From: Symsagittifera roscoffensis
Taxonomy: Eukaryota; Xenacoelomorpha; Acoela; Convolutidae
Assembly: GCF_963678635.1 (NCBI RefSeq)
Contig: NW_026971734.1
Location: 93,821 to 157,820 of the forward strand
DNA length: 64,000 bases
Direction: 5' to 3'
A program made the translations under genes and the position numbers. Below are positions 14,801-27,100 of the stretch, one piece after another. Numbering within the stretch: the first letter of the stretch is position 1; the number at the start of each line of letters is the position of its first letter. The notes below the pieces were generated by a model. That model searched no databases, was not told the origin of the DNA, and saw nothing but the letters and a program-made list of their open reading frames with translations.

Positions 14801-16962
14801 CGTCTTGACCAAAAAATGGCATGTTTCGGCGTCTCGAATGAAGTTTAGCATGTTTTGACCGTCTCGACCAAAACTTGGTATGTTGCGATTGTCTCGACCA
14901 AAAACTGGTAAGTTCCGACCGCCTCGACCAAAAACTGGTATGCTTTGATAGTATTGGCTAAAAATTGGTCTGTTTTGACCTTCCTGACCAAAAAATGGCA
15001 TGTTTCGACCGTCTCGACCAAAAATTGGTATGTGTTGATCGTATCGACCAAAAATTGGTAATTTTCGACCATTTGACTAAAAACTGGCATGTTTCGATCG
15101 TCTCGAGTGAAAATTAGAATGCTTCGACCGTCTCGACCAAAAATTGGTTTGTTGTGTTTGTCTCGACCAAAAAATGGTTTGTTATGATCTTATCGACCTA
15201 AATTTTGTATGTGCTGACCATCTCGACCAAAAACTGATATGTTATGATCGTAGCGGCCAGAAAATGGTATGATCGTACAGTCTCGACCAAAAATTGGTTT
15301 GTTTTGATCGTATCGACCAGAAATTGTTTTGTTTCGCCCGTATCAACAAAAAATTGGTATGTTTCAAACGTCTCGACCAAAAATTGGTATGTTTTGACCA
15401 TATCGACAAAAAATTGTTACGTTTCGACAGTGTTGACCAAAAACTAGCATTTTTCCACCGTCTCGAGTAAAAATTGTTATGTTTCGATCCTCTCGACCAA
15501 AAACTGGTATGTTTTGATTCTATCAACTAAAGTTTGGTACGTTCCGACCGTCTCGAGTGAAAATTGGTATGTTTCGACCGTCTCGACCAAAAATTAGTAT
15601 GTTTTGATCGTATCGACCAAAAATTGGTATGTTTCGACTCTCTCTATCAAAAATTGGTATGTTTTGATCGTATCGACCAAAAATTGGTAAGTTTCAACCG
15701 TTTGACTAAACACTGGCAAGTTTCGATCGGCTCGAGTGAAAATTAGTATGCTTCGACCGTCTCGACCAAAAATTGGTTTGTTGTGATTGTGTCGACCAAA
15801 AATTGGTATGTTTGATCGTATCGACCAGAAATTGGTATGTTTCGACAGTTTCGACCAAAATTGGTGTATGTTTTGATTTTATCGACCAAAAACTGATATG
15901 TGTCAATCAACCCGACCAAAAATTGGTATCGTTTGAGTTTATCAACCAAAGTTTGGTATGTTTCGACCGTCTCGACCCAAAAATGGTTTGTTTTGATCGT
16001 ATCGACCAAAAAATGGTATGTTTTGGTCGTCTTGACCGAAAATTGGTATGTTTCGACCGTCTTGACCAAAAAATGGCATGTTTCGGCGTCTCGAATGAAG
16101 TTTAGCATGTTTTGACCGTCTCGACCAAAACTTGGTATGTTGCGATTGTCTCGACCAAAAACTGGTAAGTTCCGACCGCCTCGACCAAAAACTGGTATGC
16201 TTTGATAGTATTGGCTAAAAATTGGTCTGTTTTGACCTTCCTGACCAAAAAATGGCATGCTTCGACCGTCTCGACCAAAAATTGGTATGTGTTGATCGTA
16301 TCGACCAAAAATTGGTAATTTTCGACCATTTGACTAAAAACTGGCATGTTTCGATCGTCTCGAGTGAAAATTAGAATGCTTCGACCGTCTCGACCAAAAA
16401 TTGGTTTGTTGTGTTTGTCTCGACCAAAAAATGGTTTGTTATGATCTTATCGACCTAAATTTTGTATGTGCTGACCATCTCGACCAAAAACTGATATGTT
16501 ATGATCGTAGCGGCCAGAAAATGGTATGATCGTACAGTCTCGACCAAAAATTGGTTTGTTTTGATCGTATCGACCAGAAATTGTTTTGTTTCGCCCGTAT
16601 CAACAAAAAATTGGTATGTTTCAAACGTCTCGACCAAAAATTGGTATGTTTTGACCATATCGACAAAAAATTGTTACGTTTCGACAGTGTTGACCAAAAA
16701 CTAGCATTTTTCCACCGTCTCGAGTAAAAATTGTTATGTTTCGATCCTCTCGACCAAAAACTGGTATGTTTTGATTCTATCAACTAAAGTTTGGTACGTT
16801 CCGACCGTCTCGAGTGAAAATTGGTATGTTTCGACCGTCTCGACCAAAAATTAGTATGTTTTGATCGTATCGACCAAAAATTGGTATGTTTCGACTCTCT
16901 CTATCAAAAATTGGTATGTTTTGATCGTATCGACCAAAAATTGGTAAGTTTCAACCGTTTGA

Positions 16963-18336
16963 CTAAACACTGGCAAGTTTCGATCGGCTCGAGTGAAAAT
17001 TAGTATGCTTCGACCGTCTCGACCAAAAATTGGTTTGTTGTGATTGTGTCGACCAGAAATTGGTATGTTTGATCGTATCGACCAGAAATTGGTATGTTGC
17101 GATTGTCTCGACCAAAAACTGGTAAGTTCCGACCGCCTCGACCAAAAACTGGTATGCTTTGATAGTATTGGCTAAAAATTGGTCTGTTTTGACCTTCCTG
17201 ACCAAAAAATGGCATGCTTCGACCGTCTCGACCAAAAATTGGTATGTGTTGATCGTATCGACCAAAAATTGGTAATTTTCGACCATTTGACTAAAAACTG
17301 GCATGTTTCGATCGTCTCGAGTGAAAATTAGAATGCTTCGACCGTCTCGACCAAAAATTGGTTTGTTGTGTTTGTCTCGACCAAAAAATGGTTTGTTATG
17401 ATCTTATCGACCTAAATTTTGTATGTGCTGACCATCTCGACCAAAAACTGATATGTTATGATCGTAGCGGCCAGAAAATGGTATGATCGTACAGTCTCGA
17501 CCAAAAATTGGTTTGTTTTGATCGTATCGACCAGAAATTGTTTTGTTTCGCCCGTATCAACAAAAAATTGGTATGTTTCAAACGTCTCGACCAAAAATTG
17601 GTATGTTTTGATCGTATCGACCAAAAATTGGTAAGTTTCAACCGTTTGACTAAACACTGGCAAGTTTCGATCGGCTCGAGTGAAAATTAGTATGCTTCGA
17701 CCGTCTCGACCAAAAATTGGTTTGTTGTGATTGTGTCGACCAGAAATTGGTATGTTTGATCGTATCGACCAGAAATTGGTATGTTGCGATTGTCTCGACC
17801 AAAAACTGGTAAGTTCCGACCGCCTCGACCAAAAACTGGTATGCTTTGATAGTATTGGCTAAAAATTGGTCTGTTTTGACCTTCCTGACCAAAAAATGGC
17901 ATGCTTCGACCGTCTCGACCAAAAATTGGTATGTGTTGATCGTATCGACCAAAAATTGGTAATTTTCGACCATTTGACTAAAAACTGGCATGTTTCGATC
18001 GTCTCGAGTGAAAATTAGAATGCTTCGACCGTCTCGACCAAAAATTGGTTTGTTGTGTTTGTCTCGACCAAAAAATGGTTTGTTATGATCTTATCGACCT
18101 AAATTTTGTATGTGCTGACCATCTCGACCAAAAACTGATATGTTATGATCGTAGCGGCCAGAAAATGGTATGATCGTACAGTCTCGACCAAAAATTGGTT
18201 TGTTTTGATCGTATCGACCAGAAATTGTTTTGTTTCGCCCGTATCAACAAAAAATTGGTATGTTTCAAACGTCTCGACCAAAAATTGGTATGTTTTGACC
18301 ATATCGACAAAAAATTGTTACGTTTCGACAGTGTTG
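16963..18336. repeat. Deletion-derived 687-bp variant units in the 1257-bp domain
   Basis: Here the repeat shortens. Anchors at 16501, 17458 and 18145 are 957 and 687 bp apart, and segments at 16963 and 17650 are repeated with a 687-bp offset. Both have the same internal junction, where GACCAGAAATTGGTATGTTG joins two monomers that are several hundred bp apart in the full unit. The truncated unit therefore arose once and then amplified. Confidence 0.8.
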
Positions 18337-21199
18337 ACCAAAAACTAGCATTTTTCCACCGTCTCGAGTAAAAATTGTTATGTTTCGATCCTCTCGACCA
18401 AAAACTGGTATGTTTTGATTCTATCAACTAAAGTTTGGTACGTTCCGACCGTCTCGAGTGAAAATTGGTATGTTTCGACCGTCTCGACCAAAAATTAGTA
18501 TGTTTTGATCGTATCGACCAAAAATTGGTATGTTTCGACTCTCTCTATCAAAAATTGGTATGTTTTGATCGTATCGACCAAAAATTGGTAAGTTTCAACC
18601 GTTTGACTAAACACTGGCAAGTTTCGATCGGCTCGAGTGAAAATTAGTATGCTTCGACCGTCTCGACCAAAAATTGGTTTGTTGTGATTGTGTCGACCAG
18701 AAATTGGTATGTTTGATCGTATCGACCAGAAATTGGTAGGTTTCGACAGTTTCGACCAAAATTGGTGTATGTTTTGATTTTATCGACCAAAAACTGATAT
18801 GTGTCAATCAACCCGACCAAAAATTGGTATCGTTTGAGTTTATCAACCAAAGTTTGGTATGTTTCGACAGTCTCGACCCAAAAATGGTTTGTTTTGATCG
18901 TATCGACCAAAAAATGGTATGTTTTGATCGTCTTGACCGAAAATTGGTATGTTTCGACCGTCTTGACCAAAAAATGGCATGTTTCGGCGTCTCGAATGAA
19001 GTTTAGCATGTTTTGACCGTCTCGACCAAAACTTGGTATGTTGCGATTGTCTCGACCAAAAACTGGTAAGTTCCGACCGCCTCGACCAAAAACTGGTATG
19101 CTTTGATAGTATTGGCTAAAAATTGGTCTGTTTTGACCTTCCTGACCAAAAAATGGCATGTTTCGACCGTCTCGACCAAAAATTGGTATGTGTTGATCGT
19201 ATCGACCAAAAATTGGTAATTTTCGACCATTTGACTAAAAACTGGCATGTTTCGATCGTCTCGAGTGAAAATTAGAATGCTTCGACCGTCTCGACCAAAA
19301 ATTGGTTTGTTGTGTTTGTCTCGACCAAAAAATGGTTTGTTATGATCTTATCGACCTAAATTTTGTATGTGCTGACCATCTCGACCAAAAACTGATATGT
19401 TATGATCGTAGCGGCCAGAAAATGGTATGATCGTACAGTCTCGACCAAAAATTGGTTTGTTTTGATCGTATCGACCAGAAATTGTTTTGTTTCGCCCGTA
19501 TCAACAAAAAATTGGTATGTTTCAAACGTCTCGACCAAAAATTGGTATGTTTTGACCATATCGACAAAAAATTGTTACGTTTCGACAGTGTTGACCAAAA
19601 ACTAGCATTTTTCCACCGTCTCGAGTAAAAATTGTTATGTTTCGATCCTCTCGACCAAAAACTGGTATGTTTTGATTCTATCAACTAAAGTTTGGTACGT
19701 TCCGACCGTCTCGAGTGAAAATTGGTATGTTTCGACCGTCTCGACCAAAAATTAGTATGTTTTGATCGTATCGACCAAAAATTGGTATGTTTCGACTCTC
19801 TCTATCAAAAATTGGTATGTTTTGATCGTATCGACCAAAAATTGGTAAGTTTCAACCGTTTGACTAAACACTGGCAAGTTTCGATCGGCTCGAGTGAAAA
19901 TTAGTATGCTTCGACCGTCTCGACCAAAAATTGGTTTGTTGTGATTGTGTCGACCAAAAATTGGTATGTTTGATCGTATCGACCAGAAATTGGTATGTTT
20001 CGACAGTTTCGACCAAAATTGGTGTATGTTTTGATTTTATCGACCAAAAACTGATATGTGTCAATCAACCCGACCAAAAATTGGTATCGTTTGAGTTTAT
20101 CAACCAAAGTTTGGTATGTTTCGACCGTCTCGACCCAAAAATGGTTTGTTTTGATCGTATCGACCAAAAAATGGTATGTTTTGGTCGTCTTGACCGAAAA
20201 TTGGTATGTTTCGACCGTCTTGACCAAAAAATGGCATGTTTCGGCGTCTCGAATGAAGTTTAGCATGTTTTGACCGTTTCGACCAAAACTTGGTATGTTG
20301 CGATTGTCTCGACCAAAAACTGGTAAGTTCCGACCGCCTCGACCAAAAACTGGTATGCTTTGATAGTATTGGCTAAAAATTGGTCTGTTTTGACCTTCCT
20401 GACCAAAAAATGGCATGTTTCGACCGTCTCGACCAAAAATTGGTATGTGTTGATCGTATCGACCAAAAATTGGTAATTTTCGACCATTTGACTAAAAACT
20501 GGCATGTTTCGATCGTCTCGAGTGAAAATTAGAATGCTTCGACCGTCTCGACCAAAAATTGGTTTGTTGTGTTTGTCTCGACCAAAAAATGGTTTGTTAT
20601 GATCTTATCGACCTAAATTTTGTATGTGCTGACCATCTCGACCAAAAACTGATATGTTATGATCGTAGCGGCCAGAAAATGGTATGATCGTACAGTCTCG
20701 ACCAAAAATTGGTTTGTTTTGATCGTATCGACCAGAAATTGTTTTGTTTCGCCCGTATCAACAAAAAATTGGTATGTTTCAAACGTCTCGACCAAAAATT
20801 GGTATGTTTTGACCATATCGACAAAAATTGTTACGTTTCGACAGTGTTGACCAAAAACTAGCATTTTTCCACCGTCTCGAGTAAAAATTGTTATGTTTCG
20901 ATCCTCTCGACCAAAAACTGGTATGTTTTGATTCTATCAACTAAAGTTTGGTACGTTCCGACCGTCTCGAGTGAAAATTGGTATGTTTCGACCGTCTCGA
21001 CCAAAAATTAGTATGTTTTGATCGTATCGACCAAAAATTGGTATGTTTCGACTCTCTCTATCAAAAATTGGTATGTTTTGATCGTATCGACCAAAAATTG
21101 GTAAGTTTCAACCGTTTGACTAAACACTGGCAAGTTTCGATCGGCTCGAGTGAAAATTAGTATGCTTCGACCGTCTCGACCAAAAATTGGTTTGTTGTG

Positions 21200-24100
21200 A
21201 TTGTGTCGACCAAAAATTGGTATGTTAAGATCGTATCGACCTAAAGTTTGTATGTGCTGACCATCTCGACCAAAAATTAATATGTTATGATCGTAGCGAC
21301 CAAAAAGTTTCGACCGCATCGTAGCGACCAAAAATTGATATGTTCTGACCGTCTCGACCAAAAATTGGTATGTTTGATCGTATCGACCAGAAATTGGTAT
21401 GTTTCGACAGTTTTGACCAAAATTGGTGTATGTTTTGATTTTATCGACCAAAAACTGGTATGTGTCAATCAACCCGACCAAAAATTGGTATCGTTTGATT
21501 TTATCAACCAAAGTTTGGTATGTTTTGACCGTCTCGACCCAAAAATGGTTTGTTTTGATCGTATCGACTAAAAAATGGTATGTTTTGGTCGTCTTGACCC
21601 AAAATTGGTATGTTTCGACCGTCTTGACCAAAAAATGGCCTGTTTCGGCGTCTCGAGTGAAGTTTAGTATGTTTTGACCGTCTCGACCAAAAATTGGTAT
21701 GTTTGATCGTATCGACCAGAAATTGGTATGTTTCGACAGTTTCGACCAAAATTGGTGTATGTTTTGATTTTTTCGACCAAAAACTGGTATGTGTCAATCA
21801 ACCCGACCAAAAATTGGTATCGTTTGATTTTATCAACCAAAATTTGGTATGTTTCGACCGTCTCGACCCAAAAATGGTTTGTTTTGATCGTATCGACCAA
21901 AAAATGGTACGTTGCGATCGTCTCGGCCAAAAACTGGTATGTTCCGACCGCCTCGACCAAAAACGGGTATGCTTTGATATTATTGGCTAAAAATTGGTCT
22001 GTTTTGACGTTCCTGGCCAAAAAATGGCATGTTTTGACCGTCTCGAGTGAAAATTGGTATGTTTCGACCGTCTCGACCAAAAACTAGTATTTTTTTGATC
22101 GTATCGACCAAAAATTGGTATGTTTCGACCGTCTCGATCAAAAATTGGTATGTGTTGATCGTATCGACCGAAAATTTGTAAGTATTGACCGTTTGACTAA
22201 AAACTGGCATGTTTCGATCTTCTCGAGTTAAAATTATAATGCTTCGACCGTCTCGACCAAAAATTGGTTTGTTGTGATTTTCTCGACCAAAAAATGGTAT
22301 GTTAAGATCTTATCGACCTAGAGTTTGTATGTGCTAACCATCTCGACCAAAAATTGATATGTTAGGATTGTAGCGACCAGAAATTGGTATGTTCGTACAG
22401 TCTCGACCAAAAATTGGTTTGTTTTGATCGTATCGACCAGAAATTGTTTTGTTTCGCCCGTATCAACAAAAAATTGTGTTTCAAACGTCTCGACTAAAAA
22501 CTGGTATGTTTTGATCGTATCGACAAAAAATTGGTACGTTTCGACACTGTTGACCGAAAACTGGCATTTTCACACCGTCTCGAGTGAAAATTGTTATGTT
22601 TCGATCCTCTCGACCAAAAACTGGTATGTTGTGATTCTATTAACTAAAGTTTGGTATGTTTCGACCGTCTCGAGTAAAAATTAGTATGCTTCGACCATCT
22701 CGACCAAAAATTGGTTTGTTGTGATTGTCTCGACCAAAAATTGGTATGTTAAGATCGTATCGACCTAAAGTTTGTATGTGCTGACCATCTCGACCAAAAA
22801 TTGATATGCTATGATCGTAGCGACCAATAATTTTCGACCGCATCGTAGCGACCAAAAATTGGTATGTTCTGACCGTCTCGACCAAAAACTGGTATGTTTG
22901 ATCGTATCGACCAGAAATTGGTTTGTTTCGACAGTCTCGACCAAAATCGGTGTATGTTTTGATTTTATCGACCAATAACTGGTATGTTTCAATCGTCCCG
23001 ACCAAAAGTTGGTATCGTTTGATTTTATCAACCAAAGTTTGGTATGTTTTGACCGTCTCGACCCAAAAATGGTTTGTTTTGATCGTATCGGCCAAAAATT
23101 GTATGTTTTGGTCGTCTTGACCCAAAAGTGGTATGTTTCGACCGCCTTGACCAAAAAATGGTATGCATTGATAGTATTGGCTAAAAATTTGTCTGTTTTG
23201 ACGTTCCTGACCGAAAAATGGCATGTTTTGACCATCTCGAGTAAAAATTGGTATGTGTTGATCGTATCGACCAAAAACTCGTATGTGTTGATCGTATCGA
23301 CCAAAAACTGGCATGTTTCGATCGTCTCGAGTGAAAATTAGTATTCTTCGACCGTCTCGACCAAAAATATGTTTGTTGTGATTGTCTCGACCAAAAAATG
23401 GTATGTTAAGATCTTATCGACCTAGAGTTTGTATGTGCTGACCATCTCGACTAAAAATTGATATGTTATGATCGTAGCGACCAAAAATTGGTATGTTCGT
23501 ACAGTCTCGACCAAAAATTGGTTTGTTTTGATCGTATCGACCAGAAATTGTTTTGTTTCGCCCGTATCATCAAAAAATTGTGTTTCAAACGTCTCGACCC
23601 AAAATTGGTATGTTTTGAACGTATCGACAAAAAATTGGTACGTTTCGACAGTGTTGAAAACTGGCATTTCCCTACCGTATCGAGTGAAAATTGTTATGTT
23701 TCGATCCTCTCCACCAAAAATTAGTATGTTTTGATCGTATCGACCAAAAATTGGTATGTTTCGACCGTCTCTATCAAAAATTGGTATCTTTTGATTGTAT
23801 CGGCCAAAAATTGGTAAGTTTCGACCGTTTGACTAAAAACTGGCATGTTTCGATCGTCTCGAGTGAAAATTAGTATGCTTCGACCATCTCGACCAAAAAT
23901 TGGTATCTTTTGATTGTATCGGCCAAAAATTGGTATGTTTCGACCGTCTCGATTGAAAATTGGTATGTTTCGACCGTCTCGACCAAAAATTAGTATGTTT
24001 TGATCGTATCGACCAAAAATTGGTATGTTTCGACCGTCTCTATCAAAAATTGGTATCTTTTGATTGTATCGGCCAAAAATTGGTAAGTTTCGACCGTTTG

Positions 24101-27100
24101 ACTAAAAACTGGCATGTTTCGATCGTCTCGAGTGAAAATTAGTATGCTTCGACCATCTCGACCAAAAATTGGTTTATTGTGATTGTCTCGACCAAAAATT
24201 GGTATGTTAATATCGTATCGACCTAAAATTTGTATGTGCTGACCTTCTCGACCAAAAATAAAAAAAAAATTGATATGTTATGATCGTAGCGACCAAAAAT
24301 TTTCGACCGCATCGTAGCGACCAAATATTGGTATACTCTGACCGTCTCGACCAAAAAATGGTATGTTTCAATCGTATCGACCAAACTTTGTACGTTTTGA
24401 CCACTTCGATAAAAAATTGGTATTTTGCGACAGTCGTGACCAAAAACTGGCTTATTTCGACCGTCTCGACCAAAAACTGGTTTGTTTTGATTTTATCAAT
24501 CAAAGTTTGGTTTGTTTTGACCGTATCGGCACAAAATTGGTGTGTTATGATCGTATCGACCTAAAATTGGTGTGGTTTGATCGTATCGACCTAAAATTTG
24601 TATGCGATGACCGTCTCGACCAAAAATTGATATGTTATGATCGTAGCGACCAAAAAGTGGTATGTCCTGACCATCTCGACCAAAAAATGTATGTTTTGAT
24701 CGTATCGACCAAAAACTGGTATGATTTGATTCTATCAACCAAAGTTTGGTATGTTTCGATCGTCTCGACCAAAACTTGGTATGTTTCCACCAACCCGACA
24801 CAAAATTGTTTGTTTCGATCGTCTCGACCAAAAATTGGTATGTTTTGAATTTATCAACCAAATTTGGTATGTTTCGACCGTCTCTATCAAAAATTGGAAT
24901 CTTTTGATTGTATCGGCCAAAAATTGGTAAGTTTCGACCGTTTGACTAAAAACTGGCATGTTTCGATCGTCTCGAGTGAAAATTAGTATGCTTCGACCAT
25001 CTCGACCAAAAATTGGTTTATTGTGATTGTCTCGACCACAAATTGGTATGTTAATATCGTATCGACCTAAAATTTGTATGTGCTGACCTTCTCGACCAAA
25101 GTTAAAAAAAAAATTGATATGTTATGATCGTAGCGACCAAAAATTTTCGACCGCATCGTAGCGACCAAATATTGGTATACTCTGACCGTCTCGACCAAAA
25201 AATGGTATGTTTCAATCGTATCGACCAAACTTTGTACGTTTTGACCATTTCGATAAAAAAATTGGTATTTTTCGACAGTGGTGACCAAAAACTGGCTTAT
25301 TTCGACCGTCTCGACCAAAAACTGGTTTGTTTTGATTTTATCAATCAAAGTTTGGTTTGTATTGACCGTATCGGCACAAAATTGGTGTGTTATGATCGTA
25401 TCGACCTAAAATTGGTGTGGTTTGATCGTATCGACCTAAAATTTGTATGCGCTGACCGTCTCGACCAAAAATTGATATGTTATGATCGTAGCGACCAAAA
25501 AGTGGTATGTCCTGACCATCTCGACCAAAAAATGTATGTTTTGATCGTATCGACCAAAAACTGGTATGATTTGATTCTATCAACCAAAGTTTGGTATGTT
25601 TCGACCGTCTCGACCAAAACTTGGTATGTTTCCACCAACCCGACACAAAATTGGTAGGTTTTGACCATTTCGATAAAAAATTGGTATTTTTTGACAGTGG
25701 TGGCCAAAAACTGGCTTTTTTCGACCGTCTCGACCAAAAATTGGTATGTTTTGAATTTATCAACCAAAGTTTGGTATGTTTCGACCGTCTCGACACAAAA
25801 TTAGTGTCTTATGATCGTATCGACCTAAAAAAAGGTATGTTCTGACCGTCTCGATCAAAAAAGGGTATGCTATGATCGTAGCGACCAAAAATTGGTATGT
25901 TTTGACCGTCTCTATAAAAAATTGGTATGTTTTGGTCGTATCGACCAGAAATTGGTATGTTTCGACCCTCTCGACAAAAATTTGGTATGTTTTGATTTTA
26001 TCATTCAAAAATTGGTATGTTTCGACCGTTTTGATTAAAAAATGGTATGCTTCAATCGTATTGACCATAATTTGGTTTGTTCGACAAAATCGATCAAAAG
26101 TTTGTATGTTTCGACAGTTTTGACTAAAAACTGGCTGGTTTTGACCGCCTCGACCAAAAATTGGTATTTTTTGTTTTTATCAAACAAATTTTGGTGGGTT
26201 TCGAACTTATCGGCACAAAATTGGTGCGTAAGGATCGTATCGACCTAAAATTGATGTGGCTTGGTCGTATTGAACTAAAATTTGTATGTGCTGACCATCT
26301 CGACCAAAAATTGATATGTAATGATCGTAGCGACCAAAAATTGGTGTGTCCTGACCGTCTCGGCCAAAAATTGTTATGTTTTGATCGTTTCAATCAGAAA
26401 TTGGTATGTTTCGCCAGCATCAACCAAAAATTGTTATGTTTTAATTTTATCAAGCGAAAATTGGTATGTTTCGAACGTCTCAACCAAAAAAGGTATGTTT
26501 TGATCGTATCGACCAAAAACTGGTATGATTTGATTCTATCAACCAAAGTTTGGCATGTTTCAACCGTCTCGACCAAAACTTGGTATGTTTCCACCAACCC
26601 GACACGAAATTGTTTGTTTCGATCGTCTCGACCAAAAATTGTTATGTTTTGAATTTATCAACCAAAGTTTGGTATGTTTCGACCGTCTCGACACAAAATT
26701 AGTGTCTTATGATCGTATCGATCTAAAAAAAGGTATGTTCTGACCGTCTCGATCAAAAAAGGGTATGCTATGATCGTAGCGACCAAAATTGGTATGTTTT
26801 GACCGTCTCTATAAAAAGTTGGTATGTTTTGGTCGTATCGACCAGAAATTGGTATGTTTCGACCCTCTCGACAAAAATTTGGTTTGTTCTGATTTGATCA
26901 TTCAAAAATTGGCATGTTTTGACCATCTCGAGTAAAAATTGGTATGTGTTGATCGTATCGACCAAAAACTCGTATGTGTTGATCGTATCGACCAAAAACT
27001 TGTAAGTTTCGACCGTTTGACTAAAAACTGGCATGTTTCGATCGTCTCGAGTGAAAATTAGTATTCTTCGACCGTCTCGACCAAAAATTTGTTTGTTGTG

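Larger units (their letters stand above)
4380..21200. repeat. Homogenised 1257-bp higher-order repeat domain
   Basis: A block of ~42 monomers recurs every 1257 bp. The marker GCGGCCAGAAAATGG follows anchor positions 4537, 5794, 7051, 8959, 10216, 11473, 12730, 13987, 15244, 16501, 17458, 18145, 19402 and 20659. Intervals are exactly 1257 except 1908 (7051-8959), 957 and 687 (16501-18145). Copies differ by only occasional single-base changes, while monomers inside one copy differ strongly. A related but more diverged copy (GCGACCAG instead of GCGGCCAG) lies around 3132. This is the pattern left by unequal exchange or amplification of a long unit. Confidence 0.93.
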
